Positions 1 to 10,992 of a DNA stretch of 63,484 bases are shown here, piece by piece. The stretch lies in contig JACRPO010000016.1 of the NCBI GenBank assembly GCA_016223165.1, positions 1 to 63,484 of the forward strand. The letters are read 5' to 3'. A model generated the notes under the pieces. That model was not told the origin of the DNA. It was given only the letters and a program-made list of their open reading frames with translations, and made no database searches. The DNA is from Burkholderiales bacterium. Lineage in GTDB: Bacteria; Pseudomonadota; Gammaproteobacteria; Burkholderiales; Burkholderiaceae_C. Position numbers and translations under genes: made by a program. Each line of letters begins with the position of its first letter. Within the stretch, counting starts at the first letter, position 1.

Positions 1-68
1 CGCTTGGACAGGGACTGCAACTCCCGATCAGTCGCGGCATCCAGTTCGATCTTCTCGGCAACTCGCAT
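1..68 (-). CDS. IS630-like transposase, N-terminal fragment (cut by window edge)
   Basis: The minus-strand frame opens with ATG at 68 and reads MRVAEKIELDAATDRELQSL before leaving the window. This resembles the start of IS630/Tc1-type transposases (HTH region), known for a short basic N-terminus followed by a helix rich in Glu, Leu and Ser. A strong Shine-Dalgarno AGGAGG lies about 7 nt upstream of the ATG, supporting real translation. Only 22 codons are visible, so the family call rests on resemblance, and whether the element is intact cannot be judged. Confidence 0.5.
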   Translation of the reverse strand, partial: MRVAEKIELDAATDRELQSLSK

Positions 69-412
69 CGCTCCGCCCTCCTGGGCGATTGGAGTATGCC
101 GGGGCCGATAAGTTCTATAACTTCACGCGCACTACACTAGAGCAGCGCGATGAGCACCATTGGGCGGACCAATCGTCAACGGGCATTTGAGCGAATCTCC
201 AGGGTCTTTCAGGTCGAACTGGCTGAGCTTTCCAGTGAGCCGCGATTCGGAGTCACCCTTGGGGCCGGCCCTGCTTCCGACTCGCGGCCGCGCCGCCTTG
301 TCCGAGCTTGGTGACCGGCGTGGTCGCAGCCTGCCCCCGAGTCGCGGTGGACGCAACTGCGCCGGCCTGCGAGGCGAAGGGCGCTCGCACCGCCCAGGGG
401 CGGGGCTCATAA
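69..412. other. Non-coding stretch beside the IS end
   Basis: No convincing gene. The first 50 bases hold the leader and ribosome binding site of the transposase fragment. A short inverted repeat ATTGG-GCGGA-CCAAT lies near 159-173. The stretch is less extreme in composition than the flanking genes. Open frames here lack a ribosome binding site and have no recognisable product. It could be terminal sequence or debris of an insertion element, but no second copy or target duplication is visible in the window. Confidence 0.4.
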
Positions 413-1381
413 TCAGTAACCCCAGCGTGCCTTGCGCGCCTTCGGCCCGATCGTCCGCGCCACGTAGTCGATGCCGCTGAACTCCGCGTAGTCCGCAAGC
501 GAACGCGCGCGCCCGAGGCCGTAGGCGCCGAGGTCGGCATCGGCCCAGAGCAGGGCGGCCAGGCGCATCTGCGCGGCCTTCTCGAGCATCGCCGAGCGCA
601 CGGCGCGCCGCTCGTCCTGCTCGGGCGTCCAGTGCATCGGCCGCGGCGAGGAGCCCGGCTGCGTGTACAGGTGGTACATCGGCATGCCCGGGATCTGGTA
701 GATGTCCCAGCCGTGCGTCCAGGCGCGCAGCGCGAAGGCCTGCTCCTCGCCGTGGAAATACAGGCGCGGGTCGTAGGGCAGGTCCTCGACGATGTAGCCG
801 GGCGCGAACAGGCAGCCGCCGCCGACGTGGATGCCGAGCTCGGGCTCGTCGCGCTCGACGCCGACGCATTCGAACATCAGCACCGGGTGCTCGGCCGCGA
901 ACTCGCTCGTGCCCTGCACGGCGAAGGCGAGGATGCGGTTGGTCACCGGCTTGGCCACTGGGTGGCCGTTGATCATCTCGAACGGGTTCGGGTAGCAGGA
1001 GATGAGGCTGCGGCTGTTGCGCGCCTCGCACCACTGGCCCCACTGCACGAGCTGCTCGTCCCAGCCGGGCTCGAACCACATGTGCGAGTCGATCTGCAGG
1101 TACCAGTCCTCGCCCTGGTAGAGGTTCATCGCGGTGGCGCGCGCCCAGCAGGGGCCGCGCGCCTCGAGCGCGTCGATGCGCGTGAAGCGCAGGTGTTGTC
1201 GCGACCACTCGTCCTCGGGCCGCAGGTTCTGCCCCGGCACCTGCTGCTCGACGACGCCGATGTAGATGCGCGAGGGGTCGCTCGCCTGTGCGCGCGCGCT
1301 GGCGATGGTGAAGGCCAGCATCGGGTCGCAGTAGGCGGCGATGCTGATGAAGATGGTCTGCGGGGGCGGGGCCTCGGCCAT
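413..1381 (-). CDS. GlcNAc-transferase-like glycosyltransferase
   Basis: 322-residue protein without signal peptide or membrane segment, so probably cytosolic. It begins with a nucleotide-sugar-binding strand (TIFISIAAYCDP, residues 9-20), followed by a conserved-looking IYIGVVEQQ strand and a DSH motif (residues 98-100) in LQIDSHMWFEPGWD, the position of the DxD/DxH metal site. This layout matches the GlcNAc family (PF11397) related to hydroxyproline N-acetylglucosaminyltransferases. It lies 54 nt downstream of a methyltransferase on the same strand, so the two probably form a small glycan-modification operon. Acceptor and sugar are unknown. Confidence 0.75.
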   Translation of the reverse strand: MAEAPPPQTIFISIAAYCDPMLAFTIASARAQASDPSRIYIGVVEQQVPGQNLRPEDEWSRQHLRFTRIDALEARGPCWARATAMNLYQGEDWYLQIDSHMWFEPGWDEQLVQWGQWCEARNSRSLISCYPNPFEMINGHPVAKPVTNRILAFAVQGTSEFAAEHPVLMFECVGVERDEPELGIHVGGGCLFAPGYIVEDLPYDPRLYFHGEEQAFALRAWTHGWDIYQIPGMPMYHLYTQPGSSPRPMHWTPEQDERRAVRSAMLEKAAQMRLAALLWADADLGAYGLGRARSLADYAEFSGIDYVARTIGPKARKARWGY

Positions 1382-1435
1382 GGCGGCGCTCGAGCGGCAC
1401 TCAGCCGGCGCTCATGCGGCGCTGATCACGGGCAC

Positions 1436-2101
1436 TCATCGCGGCCGGTACGCCGCCTCGCGCGGCTGGTCCACCAGGCGCAGGCGGGCCGGGCGCACGA
1501 AGCCGGCGCCATCGTAGTCGCGCAGCGGCACGTGCGCGTCGTTGAGCTGGCGCACGAGCGTGTCGATGGGCACGGCGGCCGGCCGGTAGCCGCGCAGCAG
1601 CGCCAGCGTCACCGAGCGGGTGTTGTCCCAGGCCCAGAGGTCGTGCCAGGCGAGGTCGCGCTCGCTCCAGGCGGCACGGTGCACGGCGCTGGCGAGGCCC
1701 TCGATGGCGCCCTGCACGACGAACTCGGGCACCACGAGCAGCAGCCAGGCGCTGCGGTAGACGAGGGCGTTGAGCAGGTCGAGGCCTTCGCTCTTGGGCA
1801 TCTGCTGCAGGCAGTCGCCGGCGATGACGAGATCGAAGGCCTCGTCGCCGTGCGTGCGCCACCACTGCCCCGCATCGGCGGCATCGACACGCGAGTAGAG
1901 CTCGCGCAGCGCGAAACGTTCGACGTGACCCGGCTCGATCTCGATGGCCACGCGCTCGCAGGCCGGCGCCGCCTGCGCGAGCAGGCGACCGTACTTGCCG
2001 GCACCGGCACCGATGTCGAGTGCCCGCGCCGGCGCGATCGCACCGATGAGGTGCTCGCACGCGGCATCGAAGATGGGGAACGAACCCGACATGCGAGTCA
2101 T
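1436..2101 (-). CDS. Class I SAM-dependent methyltransferase
   Basis: About 220 residues with a Rossmann methyltransferase core: motif I ALDIGAGAGKYGRLL near residues 27-41, an acidic end of strand 2 (VAIEIEPGH), and motif IV FDLVIAGDCLQQMP. The start is uncertain: ATG at 2101 (MTRMSGS) or the second ATG at 2092; neither has a strong ribosome binding site. The glycosyltransferase follows on the same strand after 54 nt, so a joint role in modifying a saccharide is likely but inferred. The substrate cannot be read from the sequence. Confidence 0.75.
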   Translation of the reverse strand: MTRMSGSFPIFDAACEHLIGAIAPARALDIGAGAGKYGRLLAQAAPACERVAIEIEPGHVERFALRELYSRVDAADAGQWWRTHGDEAFDLVIAGDCLQQMPKSEGLDLLNALVYRSAWLLLVVPEFVVQGAIEGLASAVHRAAWSERDLAWHDLWAWDNTRSVTLALLRGYRPAAVPIDTLVRQLNDAHVPLRDYDGAGFVRPARLRLVDQPREAAYRPR

Positions 2102-2197
2102 TCTAGGACCCGCTCTGCGGTGCGTCGGAGTGGCCGGTGCGCCCGTGCGGGCAGCCCGCCGAGGGGGCCATGCCCGCCGCTGCACAATCGTCGCTCG

Positions 2198-3199
2198 ATG
2201 AAGCCGACGTTGCGCCCGAGTCGTCTGCTGCTCCCTGCCAACGCCGTGGCTGCCGTGGCCGCCCTGGCCACGCTGGCGGCCACGCTGGGCGTGGGCGGCT
2301 GTGCCAGCCGTTCGGGCGAGGTGATGGCCGTGCAGTCGAGCCCGGCACAGTTCGCCGGCTGGAGTTGCGAGCGCATCGACGACGAGACCGAGCGCGTGCA
2401 GCGCCGCGCCGCCGAGCTGGCCTGGGCCGTCGACGAACGCGCGGGCAACAACATCGTCGCGCTCGGCGTCGGCGTGATGGTGTTCTGGCCGGCCTTGCTG
2501 GCCTTGCGCCCCGAAGGGCCCGAGGCCGAGGACCTGGCCAAGCTCAAGGGCCGCTTCGAGGCGCTGCGCGAGGCGGCGTCGCTCGCGCGCTGCCCGCCGC
2601 CATCCGCCGAGCTGCCGGCGGCGCGCGCGGCGGCACTGCCGGTGGCCTTGGGCGACCGCCTCGTCTACGAGGAGCGGCCGGATGTGCGGCACGCGGTCAC
2701 CGAACGCCGCCTTGCCGTGCGCGCATTGCGCCGCGAGGAGATCGAGTACGCGTCGCTGCCGCCCGCCGCGGCTGCGACACCGGATGCGGCGGGCGCCGCG
2801 GCCCCAGCGAGCCGCGGCGCCGGCCTGCGCCACGACCGCCCCGGCAACGTCGTCGCCGCCGGCCCCGGCATGCTCATGTGGCCGAACCTGCTGCGCGGCG
2901 AGCTCGCGCTCGGCCAGGTGATGGCCGGCGACATCCAGGTCGTCGACGATCCGCTGGCGCGCGCGCGCGTGCGGGCGCAGGTGGTGGCCGTGGGTCCGCA
3001 GCAGGTCGCCGGGCGGCGCTTCGACGCCGTCGTGCTCGAGCTGTTCGGCGACGTGCTCGACGAAAGTTCCGGGTCGACGCGGCTGGACGGCGTGCTCGTC
3101 GTCGACCGCGCCAGCGGCGTGCTGCTGCGCCTGGACTTGCGCAGCGCGCAAGCGCCGTTCCGCGTCATGCGCCGCCTGGCACGGGTGGAGCCGCGCTGA
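2198..3199 (+). CDS. Lipoprotein of unknown function
   Basis: 333-residue protein starting at ATG 2198. It has a basic N-terminus, a hydrophobic Ala/Leu core and a lipobox GVGGC with the lipidated Cys at residue 35, so it should be exported and lipid-anchored. A second hydrophobic stretch (IVALGVGVMVFWPALLAL, about residues 83-100) may be a membrane segment. The middle is Ala/Pro-rich, and the C-terminal half looks like mixed strands. I do not recognise a family. It is followed by the Spy-like gene after 111 nt and is divergent from the methyltransferase. Confidence 0.65.
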   Translation: MKPTLRPSRLLLPANAVAAVAALATLAATLGVGGCASRSGEVMAVQSSPAQFAGWSCERIDDETERVQRRAAELAWAVDERAGNNIVALGVGVMVFWPALLALRPEGPEAEDLAKLKGRFEALREAASLARCPPPSAELPAARAAALPVALGDRLVYEERPDVRHAVTERRLAVRALRREEIEYASLPPAAAATPDAAGAAAPASRGAGLRHDRPGNVVAAGPGMLMWPNLLRGELALGQVMAGDIQVVDDPLARARVRAQVVAVGPQQVAGRRFDAVVLELFGDVLDESSGSTRLDGVLVVDRASGVLLRLDLRSAQAPFRVMRRLARVEPR

Positions 3200-3310
3200 A
3201 CAGCGGCCGGCCGCAGGGTCACAGATCTTTACCGGGGCTGCACAGCGCCGACAAGGCGCCGGCCCAGCATCCAGGCATCCGATGACCCGCATCCGCAAAG
3301 GAGCCGAACG

Positions 3311-3946
3311 ATGCAAACCCCCTCGATGAAACACGAACCGCGCCCGCGCATTCGCACCGGCGCCTGGAAGTTGCTGGCCGCCACGAGCCTGCTCGCCCTC
3401 GCCGCCAGCCTGGCCCAGCCGGCGTTCGCGCACGGCGCGATGGGCATGAAGGCGGGCGCGCCGATGGGCGACATGGGCGACATGGGCGGCGGCGGCATGA
3501 TGGGCGGCATGGGTGGCATGGGTGGAGGCCCCGGCATGCCGATGATGGGCGGCCGCCACGGTGCCCGCATGCTCGACAGCATCGGCGCCACCGCCGAGCA
3601 GAAGACGCAGCTGCAGCAGATCATGGAGGGCGCCCGCAACGACCTCAAGCCGCTGCGCGAGGCCGCGCGCACGTTGCACCAGCAGATGCAGGGGCTGTTC
3701 GCGCAGCCCACCGTCGACGCCCGCGCCGTCGAGGCTTTGCGCCAGCAACTGCAGGCCAACCGCGAGCAGGCGAGCAAGCGCATGTCGCAGGCCATGCTCG
3801 ACGCCAGCCGCGTGCTGACGCCCGAGCAGCGCAAGCAGATGTCCGAGCGCATGGCGCAGCGCCGGGGCATGATGGAGAGGCATCGCGCCGAGCGGCAGTC
3901 GCTCGAGCGCGGCGCGGCTCCCGGCGCGCCGGCGCCGCGCCAGTGA
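3311..3946 (+). CDS. Spy/CpxP-family periplasmic chaperone, Met-rich
   Basis: 211 residues with a signal peptide ending at about AFA (residue 40). Residues 41-80 are Gly/Met-rich, with 12 methionines in 40 positions, followed by a long helical region with Gln/Met-rich repeats and an LTPEQRKQM element, the LTXXQ signature of Spy/CpxP/ZraP proteins. The family buffers envelope stress in the periplasm, and some members bind metal. The start at 3311 is supported by AAAGGAG 8 nt upstream. It is followed by an OmpR-type response regulator and a kinase, the same arrangement as cpxP beside cpxRA. The Met-rich segment suggests copper binding, which is inference. Confidence 0.8.
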   Translation: MQTPSMKHEPRPRIRTGAWKLLAATSLLALAASLAQPAFAHGAMGMKAGAPMGDMGDMGGGGMMGGMGGMGGGPGMPMMGGRHGARMLDSIGATAEQKTQLQQIMEGARNDLKPLREAARTLHQQMQGLFAQPTVDARAVEALRQQLQANREQASKRMSQAMLDASRVLTPEQRKQMSERMAQRRGMMERHRAERQSLERGAAPGAPAPRQ

Positions 3947-4014
3947 GCGCCGGCGCCGCGCCGGTGAGAATGTGACCCGGCCCGCGCGCTTGGCCGAGGA
4001 CCCGCCCACCCTGC

Positions 4015-4713
4015 ATGACGCCACGACTGCTGCTCATCGACGACGACGCCCGGCTCACCGACATGGTGGGTGACTACCTGCGCCGCCAGGGTTTCGTGGT
4101 GCAGGTGGCGGGCTCGCTCGCCGAGGGGCGGCGCCAGCTCGCCGAGGCGCTGCCCGACGCGCTCGTGCTCGACCTCATGCTGCCCGACGGCGACGGCCTC
4201 GACTTCACGCGCGAGCTGCGCCAGGGGGCGCGCACGCGGCGGCTGCCGCTCTTGATGCTCACGGCGCGCGGCGAGCCCACCGACCGCGTCGTCGGCCTCG
4301 AGCTCGGCGCCGACGACTATCTCGGCAAGCCCTTCGAGGCGCGCGAGCTGCTGGCGCGCATCAAGGCGCTGCTGCGCCGCGCCGCGCCCGAGGCGGGGCC
4401 GGACGAGGTGCTCGCCTTCGGCCGCCTGGAGATCGACCTCGGCGCGCGCCAGGCGCGGCTGGACGGCAAGGCCTGCGAGCTCACCGGGCACCAGTTCGAG
4501 CTGCTGACGGTGCTGGCCGCGGCGCCGGGCCGCGTGCTCTCGCGCGACCAGATCATGGACGCGCTGAAGGGCCATCCGCTGGAGGCCTTCGACCGCAGCA
4601 TCGACGTGCACATCTCGCGCATCCGCGCCGTCATCGAGGACGACCCGAAGAACCCGCGCCGCGTGCTCACCGTGCGCGGCGCCGGCTACGTCTTCGCGCG
4701 CAAGCAGGACTGA
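4015..4713 (+). CDS. OmpR/PhoB-family response regulator (CpxR-like)
   Basis: 232 residues. The receiver domain (residues 3-118) has the acidic pair DDD at 9-11, phospho-acceptor Asp in LVLDLMLP (about D53), and Lys in the atypical LGKPF (TKPF in most relatives). The C-terminal winged helix (about 135-230) contains the typical HQFELLTVLAAAPGRVLSRDQ and RSIDVHISRIR elements and ends GAGYVFARKQD. It lies between a Spy-like chaperone gene and its probable partner kinase 15 nt downstream. By analogy with CpxR it likely controls an envelope or metal stress response that includes the chaperone; the sequence shows only the layout. Confidence 0.85.
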   Translation: MTPRLLLIDDDARLTDMVGDYLRRQGFVVQVAGSLAEGRRQLAEALPDALVLDLMLPDGDGLDFTRELRQGARTRRLPLLMLTARGEPTDRVVGLELGADDYLGKPFEARELLARIKALLRRAAPEAGPDEVLAFGRLEIDLGARQARLDGKACELTGHQFELLTVLAAAPGRVLSRDQIMDALKGHPLEAFDRSIDVHISRIRAVIEDDPKNPRRVLTVRGAGYVFARKQD

Positions 4714-4728
4714 GCGGGCGGCATCGCG

Positions 4729-6096
4729 ATGCGCTCGCTGTACCTGCGCATCTACCTCACCGTGGTGGCGGCGCTGGCGCTGTTCGCGCTGGTGTCGGGC
4801 TGGGTCGTGCAGCGCACGCTCGAGGAGCAGCGCGTGCGCGTCGAGAGCGCGCAGCGCGAGCGCATGTCGGCGTGGGGCGACCTGCTGCAGCGCTCGCTGC
4901 CCAGCGCCGAGGCGCCGCGCGAGGAGCAGGCGGCGGCGCTGCGCGAGTGGTCGCAGCGGCTGCGCCTGCCGATGGCGCTCGACGATGCCGAGGGCGTGCG
5001 CATCGGCGCCTCGGAGATGTTCGCGCGCCGCGAGGCCGACGGCCGGCCGGGCTTCACCGAGCGCGTGCAGACGATCCGCCTCGACGATGGCCGCCTGCTG
5101 CGCGTGCCGCGCCTGCTCGGGCGCGCCGAGCGCGGCGGTGGCGGCCCCGGCGCGCCGGCGGCGGGCGGCGGGCCTGCGCGCTTGGGCGAGGCGCGCTGGC
5201 CCTGGTTCTCGCCGCCCGGCATGCCCGAGGGCCTGGGCCTGGCGGCGCTGCTGGCCGTGCTCTTCGTCGCCGTGGCCGTCGGCGCCTGGCCGGTGGTGCG
5301 CCGGCTGACGCGCCGGCTCGAGCTGCTCAAGCAGGGCGTCGAGGCCTTCGGCGGCGGCGCGCTGCACCAGCGCGTGTCCGAGGAAGGCCGCGACGAGGTG
5401 GCGGCCGTGGCCGCGAGCTTCAACCGCGCCGCCACGCGCGTGCAGGCGCTGCTGCGCTCGCACCAGAGCCTGCTCGCCAACGCCAGCCACGAGCTGCGCT
5501 CGCCGCTCACGCGGCTGAAGATGGCGCTGGCCATGCTCGAGGAATCGGAGCCGGAGTCCGGGCCCACCGAGCGCGCGGCCCTGAAGCGCGAGATCGACGC
5601 CAACATCGCCGAGCTCGACGCGCTCGTCGAGGAGGTGCTGATGTCCAGCCGCCTCGACGCGAAGGCCGCACTCGACCAGGACGAGCCGGTGGCGCTGCTG
5701 CCGCTGGCCGCCGAGGAAGCGGCGCGCGTCGGCGCCGAGGCGAGCGGCGAGGCGCTGCAGGTGCGCGGCGACGAACGCCTGCTGCGCCGGGCCTTGCGCA
5801 ACCTGCTCGAGAACGGTCGCCGCTACGGCGGCAGCGAGCTCGAGGTGACGCTGGCACGGCGCGGCCCGCAGGCCGAGCTGCGCGTGTGCGACCGCGGCCC
5901 CGGCGTGCCCGAGGCCTATCGCGAGCGCATCTTCGAGGCCTTCTTCCGCCTGCCCGGGCATGCCGAGCGCGCCGGCGGCGTCGGCCTCGGCCTGGCCCTC
6001 GTGCGCCAGATCGCCGAGCGCCACGGCGGCCACGTCTCGTGCGAGCCGCGCGAAGGCGGCGGCAGCTGCTTCGTGCTCGTGCTGCCGCTCGGTTGA
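4729..6096 (+). CDS. Membrane sensor histidine kinase (CpxA-like)
   Basis: 455 residues. There is an N-terminal membrane helix (residues 8-28), a periplasmic domain of about 140 residues with a Gly/Pro-rich end, and a second membrane helix (about 166-187, LGLAALLAVLFVAVAVGAW). HAMP follows, then the dimerisation/phosphorylation motif NASHELRSPLTRLK (His near residue 252) and a HATPase domain with N-box NLLENGRRYG, DRGPGVP and GVGLGLALVRQIAERHGG. It starts 15 nt after the response regulator stop and is the likely cognate kinase. The short sensor domain has no recognisable ligand fold. Confidence 0.85.
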   Translation: MRSLYLRIYLTVVAALALFALVSGWVVQRTLEEQRVRVESAQRERMSAWGDLLQRSLPSAEAPREEQAAALREWSQRLRLPMALDDAEGVRIGASEMFARREADGRPGFTERVQTIRLDDGRLLRVPRLLGRAERGGGGPGAPAAGGGPARLGEARWPWFSPPGMPEGLGLAALLAVLFVAVAVGAWPVVRRLTRRLELLKQGVEAFGGGALHQRVSEEGRDEVAAVAASFNRAATRVQALLRSHQSLLANASHELRSPLTRLKMALAMLEESEPESGPTERAALKREIDANIAELDALVEEVLMSSRLDAKAALDQDEPVALLPLAAEEAARVGAEASGEALQVRGDERLLRRALRNLLENGRRYGGSELEVTLARRGPQAELRVCDRGPGVPEAYRERIFEAFFRLPGHAERAGGVGLGLALVRQIAERHGGHVSCEPREGGGSCFVLVLPLG

Positions 6097-6191
6097 GGGT
6101 CGAGGGCCATCGCGCCCTCACGCGTCGGGGATACTTGCGGCGTCGCGCGGCCCGCCGGCCGCTGCTCGACGAAGCCCGATGAGGGGACGGG

Positions 6192-8525
<2,334 letters not shown>

Positions 8526-8620
8526 GGCGGCCCCCTCGGCCCGTCAGCCCGGCGCCGGCGCGCCATCACGGCTCATCGCGCGCGATCGCGCCTCATGGCA
8601 CCTCACCGCACCGCACCATT

Positions 8621-8646
8621 GCGCGGCCTCACTGCGCGGCCTCACT
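8621..8646. repeat. Tandem 13-bp duplication at the 3' end of the MATE gene
   Basis: GCGCGGCCTCACT occurs twice in direct succession (8621-8633 and 8634-8646). The MATE stop codon lies within the first copy as read on the plus strand, so the duplication changes only the extreme C-terminus (SEAAQ) and the 3' flank. It is probably replication slippage. Confidence 0.6.
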
Positions 8647-10083
8647 GCGCTGCATTCGAGACGTCCAGGCCAGCAGCGCGGTCAGCGCGGCCGCCGCGGC
8701 GACGAGCGACACGGTGGAGGCGATCCAGAAGCCCGGCGCGCCCTGCAGCGAGGGCGGCGCGATGCCGAGCGTGTCGAAGCCGAGCACGTAGCCGCCGCCC
8801 AGGCCGAGGCCCCAGATCGAGACGGCGTAGATCACCATCGGCACCGTGGCGATGTGCCAGGCCCGCAGCACGAAGGCGCAGATCGTCTGCACCGCATCCA
8901 TGAGGTGGAACACGGCCACCCAGGCGACGAGCGGCAGCGCCGCCGCCACCACGGCCGCGTCGGGGCTGTACAGGCGCACGACGCCCTCGCGCAGCACGAA
9001 GACGGCGCCGCCGAGCAGCGTGGCCAGCGCGCAGCCCAGCACGAGGCCGTGCCAGCCCAGGCGCACCGCCTCGTGATGGCGGCGCGCGCCGATGCTCTGC
9101 GCCACCAGCGTGCCGGTGGCGTTGGCCATGGCCATCGGCATCATGAACATCAGCGAGACGAGGTTGGCGGCGATCTGGTGCCCGGCCACCGCCGTCGTGC
9201 CCGCGCGCGCGATGAACAGGGCCATGAAGCTGAAGCCGGTGACCTCGATCAGGATGGTCACGCCCATCGGCAGGCCGAGCCTGAGCAGGCCGCGGATGGC
9301 GGCGGCGTCGGGCCGGTCGAGGCCGCGCCCGAAGAGGCGGAACGGCGCATAGAACGGGTCGCGCCTGAGCACCGCGAGCGCCAGCGCCACCTGCGACCAC
9401 ATGACGATGGCGGTGGCGATGCCGCAGCCCACCGCGCCGAGCGACGGCACGCCGAGCGCCGGCCAGCCGAACACCAGCATCGTCGACAGCGGCACCTTCA
9501 GCGCCAGGCCGCCGATCTGCAGCGCCATCACCGCCTTCGGCCGCGAGACGGCGGTGTTGAAGCCGCGGTAGATCGTGAACAGCAGCGAAGCGGGCAACGA
9601 GAACGCGAGCGCGAACAGGTAGCCGCGCACCTTGCCGGCGACCTCCGGCCCGGCCTTCGCGAGCCACAGGAACGGGTGCGGAAAGACGAGCAGCAGCATC
9701 CCCGCCGCGGCCAGCACGAGCACGATCCACAACGACTGGTGCACCTGGCGGCCGGCGCCCTCGAGGTCGCGCGCGCCGAACAGGCGCCCGGCGATCGGCG
9801 ACAGCGCCAGCACCACGCCCATGAGGCCGATGAACACCGTCACGTAGGCGGCGGCGCCGACCGCCAGCGCCGCGAGATCGGTGGCGCCATGGCGCGCCAC
9901 GAGCACGGTGTCGACGGTGCTGAAGGCGAGCACCGAGACCTGGCCGACGAAGACCGGCCAGGCCAGCGGCGCGAGGCGGCGTGCGCTCTCGGCCAGCGTG
10001 ATGGCGGGCGCGCGCGCGAGCGCGACAGCCGTCCCCGATGCCGCCCCGGCGCCTGCGGGCGGCGTACTCGAAGCCTCGCTCAA
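8629..10083 (-). CDS. MATE-family multidrug/toxin exporter
   Basis: 484 residues with about 12 membrane helices in two halves, the MatE fold. It contains typical elements such as LSPIAGRLFGARD in the first half and IEVTGFSFMALFIARAGTTA with AGHQIAANL in the second. MATE proteins export organic cations and drugs using a sodium or proton gradient at the inner membrane. The start is TTG at 10083, overlapping the stop of the upstream DUF3717/DUF1289 gene as TTGA and preceded by GGAAAGG, so translation is probably coupled. The natural substrate is unknown. Confidence 0.85.
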   Translation of the reverse strand: MSEASSTPPAGAGAASGTAVALARAPAITLAESARRLAPLAWPVFVGQVSVLAFSTVDTVLVARHGATDLAALAVGAAAYVTVFIGLMGVVLALSPIAGRLFGARDLEGAGRQVHQSLWIVLVLAAAGMLLLVFPHPFLWLAKAGPEVAGKVRGYLFALAFSLPASLLFTIYRGFNTAVSRPKAVMALQIGGLALKVPLSTMLVFGWPALGVPSLGAVGCGIATAIVMWSQVALALAVLRRDPFYAPFRLFGRGLDRPDAAAIRGLLRLGLPMGVTILIEVTGFSFMALFIARAGTTAVAGHQIAANLVSLMFMMPMAMANATGTLVAQSIGARRHHEAVRLGWHGLVLGCALATLLGGAVFVLREGVVRLYSPDAAVVAAALPLVAWVAVFHLMDAVQTICAFVLRAWHIATVPMVIYAVSIWGLGLGGGYVLGFDTLGIAPPSLQGAPGFWIASTVSLVAAAAALTALLAWTSRMQRSEAAQ

Positions 10084-10580
10084 TCGACCTTTCCGGCAGT
10101 GACGCCGGCGGCGGCCCCGGCGCGGCCGGCCGGCGGCGCGGCAAAGCGCCGCGGGTCCGGATGGTCCTCGCCGTTGGCCTGCCGTGCCCGTTCGGCATAG
10201 CGGTTGAATCGCCAGGCCGTGCCTTCGTGCGTGATGCGGTGCCAGACGGCGCGCTTCTCGGCGGGGCTGAACTCGGGCCAGCGCTGCACCTCCTCGAAGC
10301 TGCGGCCGCAGCCCTTGCACATGGCGTCGCCCTGGCTGGTGGAGCAGATGGCGATGCACGGCGCATCGGGCGTGCTCGCGTACCAGGCGAGCCAGGCCTG
10401 CCGTGCCGCCGCAGGCATGCTGGCCTCGTCGGCCATCGGCTCGCGGTAGTAGACCATCAGCGCATACACCTCGGCGAGCGCGCGCACTTCCGCGCAGGCG
10501 CTGATGCCGTCGGGCGATGGCGAACGCTCGCGCCACCAGTTGATGGCCGATTCGATGTCGGTGATGTGGATGCCGGCCAT
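10080..10580 (-). CDS. DUF3717-DUF1289 fusion protein
   Basis: 166 residues. The N-terminal about 60 residues match the DUF3717 pattern (HITDIESAINWWRERSPS). The second part has the four-cysteine DUF1289 pattern CIAICSTSQGDAMCKGCGRS (about residues 75-94), followed by the WPEFSPAEKRAVW segment that normally accompanies it. This suggests a small metal-binding, probably cytosolic protein. It is the first gene of a coupled pair with the MATE exporter (4-nt TTGA overlap). DUF1289 proteins are usually standalone and about 60-80 residues, so the fusion is noteworthy. Confidence 0.75.
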   Translation of the reverse strand: MAGIHITDIESAINWWRERSPSPDGISACAEVRALAEVYALMVYYREPMADEASMPAAARQAWLAWYASTPDAPCIAICSTSQGDAMCKGCGRSFEEVQRWPEFSPAEKRAVWHRITHEGTAWRFNRYAERARQANGEDHPDPRRFAAPPAGRAGAAAGVTAGKVD

Positions 10581-10765
10581 GCCAGATGCGGCGGCCGGGC
10601 CGCCACGCGTCCTCGCCGCTGTGCTTCAGTGTTCAGTGAGCGCCGCGCTTCGGTGCGCCGTGCGGCCATCCGGCCGTCCGGCTGTGTGCCCCGTGAGCCT
10701 GTGAGCCCGTGCTCGCGCTCGTCGTCGCGGCCCGCCTGCTCGACGTTCGCGAGGCGCGGGGCCTC

Positions 10766-10963
10766 TCAGGCCGCCGCAGGCGCGTAGCCGGCCTCGGCGA
10801 GCTTGGCCAGCACCGCCTCGCGCGGGGCGCGCGTGTCGATCTGCACCTTGTGCGTGGGCAGGTCGATCACGACCTTGGCTTCGGGGTCGGCAGACTGCAC
10901 CGCCTCGGTGACGGCGCGGACACAGTGGCCGCAGGTCATGTTGGGAATCCGCAGATCGAGCAT
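10766..10963 (-). CDS. copZ: Heavy-metal-associated copper chaperone, CopZ-like
   Basis: 65-residue single HMA domain with the metal motif MTCGHCV (residues 9-15) and the expected beta-alpha-beta-beta-alpha-beta length. Such proteins carry Cu(I) in the cytosol and hand it to a copper ATPase. It is divergent from such an ATPase, with only 29 nt between the two start codons, so both probably share one control region. I could not see a CueR-type dyad in that gap. Confidence 0.8.
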   Translation of the reverse strand: MLDLRIPNMTCGHCVRAVTEAVQSADPEAKVVIDLPTHKVQIDTRAPREAVLAKLAEAGYAPAAA

Positions 10964-10992
10964 TTGAGGTCCGGCAAGGGGTCAAGGGCCCA

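Noticed and set aside
160..480. 106-codon ORF near the IS end
   Set aside because: No ribosome binding site, no recognisable family, and it overlaps the glycosyltransferase 3' end antisense. It may be IS debris but coding is unsupported.
632..3199. 855-codon plus-strand frame containing the lipoprotein gene
   Set aside because: Only the part from ATG 2198 has a signal peptide and protein-like sequence. The upstream part is antisense to the glycosyltransferase and methyltransferase.
10964..10992. CueR operator between copZ and copA
   Set aside because: The 29-nt gap lacks the GC-rich dyad with 19-20 bp promoter spacing that CueR needs.
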